From: Lentisphaerota bacterium
GTDB lineage: Bacteria > Verrucomicrobiota > Kiritimatiellia > PWTM01
Assembly: GCA_016873715.1 (NCBI GenBank)
Contig: VGWF01000017.1
Coordinates: forward strand, 1-47,140
Direction: 5' to 3'
Length of the DNA: 47,140 nucleotides
Part shown: in pieces, positions 18,725 to 26,014 of the stretch
How the letters are laid out: each line of letters begins with the position of its first letter
Numbering within the stretch: the first letter of the stretch is position 1
Translations under genes and position numbers: made by a program
Notes under the pieces: model-generated
What the model saw: only the letters and a program-made list of their open reading frames with translations
Database searches by the model: none
Told to the model about the DNA's origin: nothing

Positions 18725-19354
18725 AGGACATTCATCCGCGCCAACTTCCGGATCCGGGTTCCCGAGGTCCGGCTCATCGGCTCCGACGGCAGCCAGATCG
18801 GGGTCATGAACACCCGCCAGGCCCTTTCCATGGCCGAACGGGAGGGCCTCGACCTCGTCGAGATCTCGCCGAGCGCCAGCCCGCCGGTCTGCCGCATCAT
18901 GGACTTCGGGAAGTACAAGTACGACCTGGAGAAGAAGGACCGCGAGGCCCGCAAGCACCATACGGCGACGCGCATGAAGGAGGTCCAGTTCCACGCCAAC
19001 GTGGAGGACCACGACTACCAGACGAAGGTGCGCAAACTCAAGGGCTTCGTCCTCGATGGACACCGGGTCAAGGTCTCCCTCTACTTCCGCGGCCGCGAGA
19101 ACGCCCACCAGGACCTCGGCTACGCCCTGATGAAGCGCGTCATGGCCGACTGCGAGGACGTCGCCTCGCCGGAGCAGGTTCCCACGCCCATGGGGCGTTC
19201 GTTGATCATGATGATGGGCCCGAAGCGCGGGCTCCGGCAGCAACAGCAGGAAGCCAGGACTCCCAGGCCCGGCGCCCCCGCGCCGGCTTCGGTCGCCCCG
19301 CAGGCGCAGGCCCCGGCCTCGCCCGGCGGTTTCCGGAATCCCGCCATCCGCTGA
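18722..19354 (+). CDS. infC: Translation initiation factor IF-3, non-canonical ATC start
   Basis: 210 aa. The first in-frame ATG (18806) would remove the conserved N-terminus. From ATC 18722 the protein reads RTFIRANFRIRVPEVRLIGS, the typical IF-3 beginning, and AGGAGG sits 6 nt before ATC. The core LVEISPSASPPVCRIMDFGK and the C-terminal domain with RGREN are intact. IF-3 binds the 30S subunit, checks the start codon and prevents 50S joining; infC classically starts at AUU/AUC/AUA so that IF-3 represses its own translation. The C-terminus carries an extra Gln/Pro/Ala-rich tail of about 45 residues. rpmI and rplT, the usual next genes, are absent. Confidence 0.93.
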   Translation: MRTFIRANFRIRVPEVRLIGSDGSQIGVMNTRQALSMAEREGLDLVEISPSASPPVCRIMDFGKYKYDLEKKDREARKHHTATRMKEVQFHANVEDHDYQTKVRKLKGFVLDGHRVKVSLYFRGRENAHQDLGYALMKRVMADCEDVASPEQVPTPMGRSLIMMMGPKRGLRQQQQEARTPRPGAPAPASVAPQAQAPASPGGFRNPAIR

Positions 19355-19379
19355 CATCCGCCGCGGCGGGTGCGGCCGC

Positions 19380-20405
19380 ATGAACCGCACGCTGACACTC
19401 CTCCTCCTGCTCGCGCCGGCCGCGTTTGCGGACGGCGCGGGCGGAGGCGCGGCCCCGCCTCCCGGCGGGACCGAACGGGACTCCGACCGGGTCGAGGCCC
19501 TCGATTTTCCCGACCGGATCCGCGCGGCGTTCCGCCCGGACGCCCCGGGCCTCGTCCTCACCTACGAGTTCTCGCTGCGCCTGCTGGGCGTCACGCTCTT
19601 CCGCCTCGGCGAAATGCGCATCGAGGCCATGACCGGATCCATGGCGGACGACGCGGACGCGGCCCCCGCCTGCCTGCTCGACTGCCGCATGAGCCCGCCG
19701 ACCGCCGCCGATCCGCGCGCCGTCCTCCGCGACCGCTTCGTCCTGCTCGCCAACGCGGGCGGCAGCAAGACGCTCGTCTTCACGCAGCTCGCGGACAAGT
19801 CCTACCGCATTCTCGGCGGCCGTCCGAAACGCTACCTGCGCTTCGACGTGAACGACTACCGCGGCGCGGAGCCCTACACCTTCCGCACCAACCTCATCAC
19901 CGGCACCAGCGCCGCCCGCATCGGCGAGCGGCCCGGCCGCGAACGCCCGGGCGAATCCGTCATGGCGCTGCTGAACCTGCTCGCCTCCGTTCACGCGGGA
20001 TCGAAGGCCGACGTCGACGAGCAATCGAGCCCCCGGTTCTTCGCTCACGTCGACGGGGAGTCCCGACCGTTCGTCGTCCGAACCTCCCGCGGCGATCCGC
20101 CGGGGGAGTTCCCGCGCGCGCGGCTCGACGCCCTTCGCGCCGATGTCCGCGCCGCCCCCGAGGCGAAGACCCACCAGGGCCGCCTGTCCGCCTGGGTCCT
20201 TCCCTTTCCCGATCTCGCCCGCGAGGCCGGGCTCGCGGTCCGCGCCGACCTTGTCCGCCGTCCCCCCGTGCCCATTGTGCCCCTGGCGGCGGATGTTGAA
20301 CTCGCCGTGGGTACCGTTCGCGCCGTGTTGAAGGGCGTCGCGTCCATGGAAGCGCACGCGGAGGCGCCGCAGACCCCGGGCAACAGCCGGAACGGCGGGT
20401 CGTGA
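19380..20405 (+). CDS. Secreted protein, DUF3108-like
   Basis: 341 aa. A signal peptide (MNRTLTLLLLLAPAAFADG) indicates export. LVLTYEFSLRLLGVTLFRLG and the following strands resemble the DUF3108 pattern, a beta-rich periplasmic domain of unknown function; this match is by pattern only. It is not otherwise recognised. It begins 26 bp after infC and may be read through from the thrS-infC transcript. The ribosome site is weak. Confidence 0.6.
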   Translation: MNRTLTLLLLLAPAAFADGAGGGAAPPPGGTERDSDRVEALDFPDRIRAAFRPDAPGLVLTYEFSLRLLGVTLFRLGEMRIEAMTGSMADDADAAPACLLDCRMSPPTAADPRAVLRDRFVLLANAGGSKTLVFTQLADKSYRILGGRPKRYLRFDVNDYRGAEPYTFRTNLITGTSAARIGERPGRERPGESVMALLNLLASVHAGSKADVDEQSSPRFFAHVDGESRPFVVRTSRGDPPGEFPRARLDALRADVRAAPEAKTHQGRLSAWVLPFPDLAREAGLAVRADLVRRPPVPIVPLAADVELAVGTVRAVLKGVASMEAHAEAPQTPGNSRNGGS

Positions 20406-20505
20406 GGATGAACCTCGGGAACCGGAGGAAGGCAGCGGTTGACGGCGTCCACCCTCCGGGCGCGCGGGGCGGCGCGAGTCCCTGATTTCGAAGGAGGACG
20501 CGGAC

Positions 20506-21699
20506 ATGGCTCGGATCAAGGGCGGCGGGTTCGGCGGGATGCTGTTCTTTACCCTCTTCTGGTGCAGCATCACCGGCGTGTTCGTGGGGTTTCTCGTGTA
20601 CGGCTTCGCGCGGGCCACGGATGCGAAGCGGCGCTTCGTGCCGGCCGAGGGCCGCGTGATCGAGAGCGCGGTCGACACGCACTCCGACAGCGACGGCAAC
20701 ACCTACGGCTTCAGGATCCGCTACTCCTACGAGGCCGGGGGAACGACGCACGAGGGTAAACGCTACGCCTTCGGCGAGATGAAGTCCTCCGACGGCCAGA
20801 CCCGCGCACGGCAGCTTGTCCGGCAGCACCCCGCGGGGTCGGCGATCACCGTCTACTACGATCCCGGGGATCCGGCGGATTCCGTCATCGTCCGCGACCC
20901 GGACCCGTCCCTCTACTTCATGCTTCTCTTCCTGACGCCCTTTGTCCTCGTCGGCCTTGGCATGGGCACCGCCACGTTCATGATTCCGGCGAAGCGGCGC
21001 GCGGTTGCGCGGTTCATGGAGGCCCCCGCCCGCGTGCCGTGGGAGATTCCCGGCTGGGGGGTCATGCGGCAGGACTTCGATGGCTACGTTGTCCGTCCGC
21101 GCGCCTCGCCCGGCGGCCTCCTGATGGCCGGCGCGATCGGCATAGGCGTGACGTGCTTCGTGGGCATCTTCGTGGTCGGGATCTTCGGCGGCGGGTTCGG
21201 CGCGGCGCGGCCGGCCGTCGCGCTGGGGGTTGTCGGGCTCGGCCTCGGCCTCGGGGGTCTGGCGGCGTGGCGGACCGCGGCGGCCGCGCGGAAGAAGGCG
21301 GTCTTCTCGATCGATCCTTCCGGGAAGACCCTCCGTCTTCACGGTCCCGCGCGCAACGTGACCGTCCCCTTTCATCAGATTGCCCGGTGGAAGGTGCGGA
21401 GAATGCTCAACCCGCGGCAGGTGAAGCGCGAGGGCGATCCGCCGGAGGTTCCCATCGTGGCGCTGGACACCGCGTCGGGCGAGGAGGTCCCGGTCCACGT
21501 GTTCGGCGCCGGACGGGACGAGGCGGACATCGCCCGCAAGGTGGCCCACGCCTTCAGCCACTGGACCGGTCACGCCGTGCCGGATATTCCGGTTGAGACC
21601 GACGCGAGACCCTCGTTCAAGCCGGGCAACCTCCGCGAGGCGATCGCCGAGGCGCGGAAGCAGTCGTCGGCGTTCAAGTCCTTCCAGGACCTCGTCTGA
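20506..21699 (+). CDS. Membrane protein with DUF3592 domain
   Basis: 397 aa. One N-terminal helix (about 10-35), then an extracytoplasmic DUF3592-like domain (PAEGRVIES...YGFRIRYSYEAGG...ITVYYDPGDPADSVI), a second helix near 145-165, two more near 205-260, and a soluble C-terminal half from about 265. DUF3592 proteins are widespread and of unknown function. The start ATG 20506 has AGGAGG upstream. It is convergent with dus, 17 bp between the stops. Confidence 0.75.
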   Translation: MARIKGGGFGGMLFFTLFWCSITGVFVGFLVYGFARATDAKRRFVPAEGRVIESAVDTHSDSDGNTYGFRIRYSYEAGGTTHEGKRYAFGEMKSSDGQTRARQLVRQHPAGSAITVYYDPGDPADSVIVRDPDPSLYFMLLFLTPFVLVGLGMGTATFMIPAKRRAVARFMEAPARVPWEIPGWGVMRQDFDGYVVRPRASPGGLLMAGAIGIGVTCFVGIFVVGIFGGGFGAARPAVALGVVGLGLGLGGLAAWRTAAAARKKAVFSIDPSGKTLRLHGPARNVTVPFHQIARWKVRRMLNPRQVKREGDPPEVPIVALDTASGEEVPVHVFGAGRDEADIARKVAHAFSHWTGHAVPDIPVETDARPSFKPGNLREAIAEARKQSSAFKSFQDLV

Positions 21700-21716
21700 C
21701 TCCGTTCGCGGCCCGC

Positions 21717-22763
21717 TCAGGCGCCGGCCGGCTCGCCGCCCCGGAGGGCCAGGTCCATCGCGGCCTCCACATCCGCGGGCGAACGGACATCGTTCAGCCT
21801 GCGCCGCATCGCCGCCGCGCCGGGCAGACCGCTGACGTACTTCACGAGGTGCGCGCGGAACTGGCGCGACGCGATCTCTTCCGGGTCAACCTTCTTCCGC
21901 CGGTTCTGGAACAGGGTCCTCGCAAATTCGATCTGCGCGCCGAGGTGTTCCAGCATCATCGCGCGGCGTTCCGAAGGCGCCGGGGGCGGCGGCGCGGCGC
22001 CGCCGTCCAGGATCGCCGCGGCCTGGGCGAAGAACCACGGATTGCCGATCGCCGCGCGGCCGATCATCACGGCATCGACCCCGTGGCGCCCGAGAAACTC
22101 CACCGCCTGCGCGGGGGTTGTCACGCCGCCGTTGCCGATCACGAGCATCCGGCCCGCCCCTGCCTTGATGCGGGCGATGGTCTCCCAATCCGCCGGGCCG
22201 CTGTGGCGGTCGACCGTGAACCGCGCGTGCAGGGCCAGGGCGTCCGCGCCCGCGTCGGCGACGCCGCGCGCGACGTCGTCGATGTTGAAGAGGTCCTTGG
22301 ATGCGCCGATGCGAGTCTTCACCGTCACCGGGAGCTTCACGGCCGCGCGCACGGCGCGGACGATCTCGAAGAGGCGTTCCGGCTTCTTCAGGAGCCCCGC
22401 CCCCGCGCCGCGGCGGACGACCTTCGGCACCGGACAGCCGGCGTTGATGTCGATCCAGTCGAACCGGTCCATCCGCTCGACGATCGCCGCGGCCTCGGCG
22501 AAGACCGCGGGATCGCTGCCGTAGAGATGCGCGGCCGCCGGCCGCTCGGCGGGATCGCCGGAGAGCATGTGCAGCGTCTGGACCGAGCCGCGGACCAGGC
22601 CGTCGACGCTGACCAGCTCCGTGTAGACCGCGCCCGCGCCCATCCGACGGCAGATGCGGCGGAACGGGAGATCGGTGTAGCCGGCCATCGGCGCGAGCAC
22701 CACCGGCCCGGCGAGCGTCACGCCGCCGATCCGGATCGGCGGCCTCTGGGCATTCCCCGTCAT
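21717..22763 (-). CDS. dus: tRNA-dihydrouridine synthase, DusB type
   Basis: 348 aa. It has the family features: the FMN-domain opening VVLAPMAGYTDLPFRRICRR, the catalytic NAGCPVPKV with Cys, VKTRIG, HARF and the phosphate-binding GNGGV. It reduces uridine to dihydrouridine in the D-loop of tRNAs with NADPH and FMN. ATG 22763 is preferred over the open upstream frame because homology starts at IRIGGVTLAGPVVLAPMAGY. No clear ribosome site. An inverted repeat (22819-22869) lies in the divergent gap to the HMG-CoA reductase gene. Confidence 0.92.
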   Translation of the reverse strand: MTGNAQRPPIRIGGVTLAGPVVLAPMAGYTDLPFRRICRRMGAGAVYTELVSVDGLVRGSVQTLHMLSGDPAERPAAAHLYGSDPAVFAEAAAIVERMDRFDWIDINAGCPVPKVVRRGAGAGLLKKPERLFEIVRAVRAAVKLPVTVKTRIGASKDLFNIDDVARGVADAGADALALHARFTVDRHSGPADWETIARIKAGAGRMLVIGNGGVTTPAQAVEFLGRHGVDAVMIGRAAIGNPWFFAQAAAILDGGAAPPPPAPSERRAMMLEHLGAQIEFARTLFQNRRKKVDPEEIASRQFRAHLVKYVSGLPGAAAMRRRLNDVRSPADVEAAMDLALRGGEPAGA

Positions 22764-22818
22764 GCGGCCGCGGAGAATGGCATAGCCGCCGCCCGCGGGC
22801 GAGCCCCGGCGAAGGGCG

Positions 22819-22869
22819 GCTTCCAAGGGTTGGAAAGCCGCGCTATCCTTCCGTCCAATCCTTGGAAGC
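22819..22869. repeat. Paired TTCCAA/TTGGAA hairpins forming an inverted repeat
   Basis: GCTTCCAAGGGTTGGA (22819-22834) and TCCAATCCTTGGAAGC (22854-22869) pair with one mismatch over 16 bp. Each half is itself a small hairpin (TTCCAA-GGG-TTGGAA; TCCAA-TCC-TTGGA). It sits between the divergent dus and HMG-CoA reductase genes, 28 bp before the latter start codon, so it could be an operator or a dispersed repeat. Confidence 0.65.
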
Positions 22870-22897
22870 TCCGGCGCGGCCGGGAGGAAAGGCGACC

Positions 22898-23926
22898 ATG
22901 CAGGATGCCGCACATGTGCCGATGAAGTCCGTCGGGCCGGTCCGCCTCGCGGGCCCGGAGGTCGAGGCGGAGGTCCGCGTGCCGCTGGCGACCTACGAGT
23001 CGCCGCTGTGGCCCTCGGTCGCGCGCGGCGCGAGGGTGACGTCCGCCGCGGGCGGTATCCGCGCCGTTGTGCTGGACGAGCGCATGGCGCGGTCGGTCCT
23101 GCTGGAGGCCCCCGACGCGGCCGGGGCGGCGGCGGCCGTGACGGGCCTTGCGGCGCGGCGCGACGAGATCGCCGCGGCGGCGCAGCGGGGCAGCCGCTTC
23201 GCGAAATTCCTCGGCGTCCATACGCAGGTCTGCGGCTCGCTGCTGTTCGTGCGCGTCGAGATCTCCACCGGCGACGCGGCGGGGCACAACATGGTCACGC
23301 GCGCGGCGCAGCAGGTCCTCGACTGGATGACGGCCGAGTTCCCGGCGCTGCGGCCCGTGTCGGTGTCGGGCAACTACTGCACCGACAAGAAGGCCTCGGC
23401 GGTCAACGGCATCCTCGGTCGCGGCCGGTCGGTCGTCGCCGACGTGACGGTTTCCGGCGACCTCTGCCGGACGCTGCTGCGGGCGGAGCCGGCGGCCATC
23501 GCGGACCTGAACGTGAAGAAGAACCTCGTCGGGTCGATCCTCGCCGGCGGGGTCCGCTCGGCCAACGCGCATTACGCGAACATGCTGCTGGCCTTCTACC
23601 TCGCGACCGGGCAGGACCCGGCGAACCTCGTCGAGGGCTCGCAGGGCATGACGTCGGCCGAGGCGCGCGGCGACGCGCTTTACTTCGCGGTGTCGCTGCC
23701 GAACCTCGTCGTCGGCACGGTCGGCGCCCCCAAGGATCTCGCCTTCGTGCAGGACAACCTCCGCGCGCTCGGCTGCCTCGAGCCGCGCGCGCCGGGCGCC
23801 AACGCTCGGCGCCTCGCGGTGATCGCCGCCGCGACGGTCCTCTGCGGCGAGCTCTCGCTCCTGGCCGCCCTTGCGAACCCCGGCGAGCTGGTCCGCGTCC
23901 ACGAGCGCATGGAGCGCGGCCGGTAG
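22898..23926 (+). CDS. Hydroxymethylglutaryl-CoA reductase (class I-like)
   Basis: 342 aa, the catalytic portion only. Catalytic residues can be placed: Glu in ATYESPLW, Lys in SGNYCTDKKASAVNG, Asp in ATGQDPANLVEGS and His in ELVRVHERM near the end; GDAAGHNMVTRAA and VVGTVGAP are the cofactor motifs. NYCTDKK is the class I form. It reduces HMG-CoA to mevalonate with NADPH, the committed step of the mevalonate route to isoprenoids. ATG 22898 has GGGAGGAAAGG upstream. The remaining mevalonate genes follow after a 1-kb repeat island. Confidence 0.9.
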   Translation: MQDAAHVPMKSVGPVRLAGPEVEAEVRVPLATYESPLWPSVARGARVTSAAGGIRAVVLDERMARSVLLEAPDAAGAAAAVTGLAARRDEIAAAAQRGSRFAKFLGVHTQVCGSLLFVRVEISTGDAAGHNMVTRAAQQVLDWMTAEFPALRPVSVSGNYCTDKKASAVNGILGRGRSVVADVTVSGDLCRTLLRAEPAAIADLNVKKNLVGSILAGGVRSANAHYANMLLAFYLATGQDPANLVEGSQGMTSAEARGDALYFAVSLPNLVVGTVGAPKDLAFVQDNLRALGCLEPRAPGANARRLAVIAAATVLCGELSLLAALANPGELVRVHERMERGR

Positions 23927-23939
23927 CATCTCCGGTCCT

Positions 23940-24458
23940 GCGCAGGGTGACGGCCGGGGGCGGGCGCCAACGTAGTCCTCACGCTCCGCGTGAGGACATC
24001 TCCGCAGTCCGGATGGTCATCACGCGGAGCGTGATGACTACCCTGCGGCGCCGCCGTTGATCTTGCGCGGGGTGATGGCCGGGGGCGGGCGCCAACGTAG
24101 TCCTCACGCTCCGCGTGAGGACATCTCCGCAGTCCGGATGGTCATCACGCGGAGCGTGATGACTACCCTGCGGGGCCACCGTTGATTTTGCGCAGGGTGA
24201 TGGCCGGGGGCGGGCGCCAACGTAGTCCTCACGCTCCGCGTGAGGACATCTCCGCGGTCCGGATGGTCATCACGCGGAGCGTGATGACTACCCTGCGGGG
24301 CCACCGTTGATTTTGCGCAGGGTGACGGCCGGGGGCGGGCGCCAACGTAGTCCTCACGCTCCGCGTGAGGACATCTCCGCAGTCCGGATGGTCATCACGC
24401 GGAGCGTGATGACTACCCTGCGGCGCCACCGTTGATCTTGCGCGGGGTGATGGCCGGA
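23940..24458. repeat. Tandem array, 4 x 125 bp plus partial unit, each with two hairpins
   Basis: Units start at 23940, 24065, 24190 and 24315, with a 19-bp partial unit from 24440; units differ at only a few bases. Each unit holds hairpin A (GTCCTCACGC-TCC-GCGTGAGGAC; 23975-23997 in unit 1) and hairpin B (GTCATCACGC-GGA-GCGTGATGAC; 24016-24038). B is an inverted copy of A with a compensatory C:G to A:T change in the stem, so the structure resembles paired REP sequences (BIMEs). There are no unique spacers, so it is not CRISPR. Confidence 0.9.
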
Positions 24459-24535
24459 GGGGCGCATCATCCGGTCCTGTGCAGCAATGAGGAAGGCGCC
24501 CGCATGATCAGGTTCATGAACCGGAGATGCGCCCC
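24459..24535. repeat. 77-bp segment with 10-bp terminal inverted repeats
   Basis: GGGGCGCATC (24459-24468) and GATGCGCCCC (24526-24535) are perfect inverted repeats, and the match continues inward imperfectly (CCGG). The interior TCCGGTCCTGTGCAG resembles the left flank of the tandem array (TCCGGTCCTGCGCAG, about 23930), suggesting the array grew inside or beside an older copy. Similar sequence lies next to the degenerate repeat at about 16735-16777. Confidence 0.5.
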
Positions 24536-24551
24536 CGCGGCCGGTAGCGCC

Positions 24552-24900
24552 CATGGCAGACGCATCTTGTTCCTGTCGAAACCGGGCCGTGTGCGCGGGA
24601 TCCTCAGGATTCCCCTTCCATCGCCGGGAAAGGGAGATCCCAGCCGAACGATCCTTGAATCAAGGCGAAGGCGGTGCCGCGGCGCGCACCGGGTGGCCCC
24701 GAGCCCGCGAGGGGTCCGGCCGGGAACGCGGCAGACCGCCCCGGATGCAAGGCGCCGAAGGCGGGGCGGGATCCCGCGCGATCCGGCCGGCCTGGTGCGC
24801 GTCGCTCCCCCGCAACCGCAAGCGCTCCAGCGTCCACCAGCCACTCCGCGCCCCGCCGACCGAAAGGTGCCACGACCTCGAGGAAGATGCGTCTGCCCTG
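24552..24900. mobile_element. MITE-like element with terminal inverted repeats and 10-bp target duplication
   Basis: The ends CATGGCAGACGCATCTT (24552-24568) and the reverse complement of 24884-24900 match at 16 of 17 positions, 14 of them consecutive. CGGTAGCGCC stands directly outside both ends (24542-24551 and 24901-24910) as a direct repeat, the expected target duplication. At 349 bp it has no room for a transposase, so it would be moved in trans; a 9-12 bp duplication recalls the IS4 group (association only). The interior contains the hairpin GGATTCCCCTTCC / GGGAAAGGGAGATCC and is related to 16560-16730. Confidence 0.75.
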
Positions 24901-24955
24901 CGGTAGCGCCTCTTCCGCCTGTCCGGCGGACTCCGGATGTGGTATGTCTGCGCGG

Positions 24956-26014
24956 ATGGACGCGCAGCCGACGAACCGGCGCAAGGAGGAGGCGATCGAC
25001 GTCATCCGCTCGGACGCGGAGGCCGACCGCCGGCGCCGTCATTTCGACTCGGTGCGGCTGATCCACCGCGCGCTGCCGGAGATCCACCTGTCGGACGTCG
25101 ACCCCTCGATCGAGTTCCTCGGCCGCCGCCTCTCGTTTCCCCTGCTGATCTCGTCGATGACCGGCGGCGACTCGGATCGCCTTCGCACGATCAACCGCAA
25201 CCTCGCGACGGCTGCGGAGATGACCGGCGTCGCGATGGGCGTCGGCTCGCAGCGCGTCATGTTCGAGAACCGCGCGGCGCGGGAGAGTTTCGAACTTCGC
25301 GACCTGGCGCCCAACGCGCTGCTCTTCGCCAATCTCGGCGCGGTGCAGCTCAACTGCGGCTTCACAACGGACCATTGCCAGGCCGCGGTGGAGGTGGTCG
25401 GCGCCGACGCGCTGGTGCTGCATTGCAATCCCCTGCAGGAGGCGATCCAGCCCGAGGGCGACACGCTGTTCGGCGGCGTGATCTCGAAGATCGCCGCGGT
25501 GGTCGAACAACTCCCGGTTCCCGTGGTCATAAAGGAAGTCGGCGCAGGCGTCTCGGCGCCCGATGTCGAGGCCCTGATGCGGGCCGGCGTCCGGATCATC
25601 GACGTGGCCGGCTCCGGCGGTCTCTCGTGGAGTCGCATCGAGGGCCATCGCCGCGCGGCGGCGGGCCTGCACGACGGCCTCGGAGCGGCGTTCCAGGATT
25701 GGGGCATTCCGACGCCCGATGCGCTGCGCGCGCTGCGCCGGTACCGCGGACGGCTCGTGCTGATCGCCTCCGGCGGCATCCGTAGCGGCGTGGACATGGT
25801 CAAGGCGATGGTGCTCGGCGCAACGATGGCGGGGATGGCCCATCCCTTCCTCGAGCCGGCGATGGAATCGGCGGAACGGGTGGTCGATGTGATCGCTCAA
25901 CTGAAACGGGAATTCATGACGGCGATGTGGCTGCTGGGCATCGACCGCGCGCAGAAGCTCATCGCCAACGACGCCCTTCTTCTCGGGCCGCGGCCGGCGG
26001 CGGAGAGCGCATGA
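24956..26014 (+). CDS. fni: Isopentenyl-diphosphate delta-isomerase, type 2
   Basis: 352 aa, usual length for the FMN-dependent type 2 enzyme. Motifs: LISSMTGGDSDR, AMGVGSQR, LHCNPLQEAIQPEGD (active-site and Mg region), VIKEVGAGVS and VAGSGGLSW, ending with the FMN phosphate loop IASGGIRSG. It interconverts IPP and DMAPP using reduced FMN. ATG 24956 is preferred; ATG 24944 four codons earlier is equally possible since neither has a clear ribosome site. Its stop overlaps the start of the HMG-CoA synthase gene (ATGA), so translation is coupled. Confidence 0.92.
   Translation: MDAQPTNRRKEEAIDVIRSDAEADRRRRHFDSVRLIHRALPEIHLSDVDPSIEFLGRRLSFPLLISSMTGGDSDRLRTINRNLATAAEMTGVAMGVGSQRVMFENRAARESFELRDLAPNALLFANLGAVQLNCGFTTDHCQAAVEVVGADALVLHCNPLQEAIQPEGDTLFGGVISKIAAVVEQLPVPVVIKEVGAGVSAPDVEALMRAGVRIIDVAGSGGLSWSRIEGHRRAAAGLHDGLGAAFQDWGIPTPDALRALRRYRGRLVLIASGGIRSGVDMVKAMVLGATMAGMAHPFLEPAMESAERVVDVIAQLKREFMTAMWLLGIDRAQKLIANDALLLGPRPAAESA

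Larger units (their letters stand above)
23927..24955. other. 1,029-bp repeat island without a gene
   Basis: No supported coding sequence. From left to right: the flank CATCTCCGGTCCTGCGCAG; a 4 x 125-bp tandem array with partial fifth unit (23940-24458); a 77-bp inverted-repeat segment (24459-24535); a 349-bp MITE-like element (24552-24900) between 10-bp direct repeats; and about 45 bp before the isomerase gene. Short ORFs repeated with a 125-bp period on the minus strand merely follow the tandem units. Confidence 0.8.

Noticed and set aside
18806-19354. infC starting at the first ATG
   Set aside because: It would lose about 28 residues of the conserved N-terminal domain and has no ribosome site, unlike ATC 18722.
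23940-24458. CRISPR array
   Set aside because: The 125-bp units abut one another without unique spacers, and no cas gene is present; the Cas2-like fold in the PaaX protein is a known feature of that regulator family.
23979-24554. Four repeated 66-aa minus-strand ORFs
   Set aside because: They follow the 125-bp period exactly and their sequence is dictated by the hairpins; no ribosome site.
24604-25005. 133-aa minus-strand ORF within the MITE
   Set aside because: It runs across the element boundary into the isomerase gene and has no ribosome site; the conserved tail is better explained by shared repeat ancestry.
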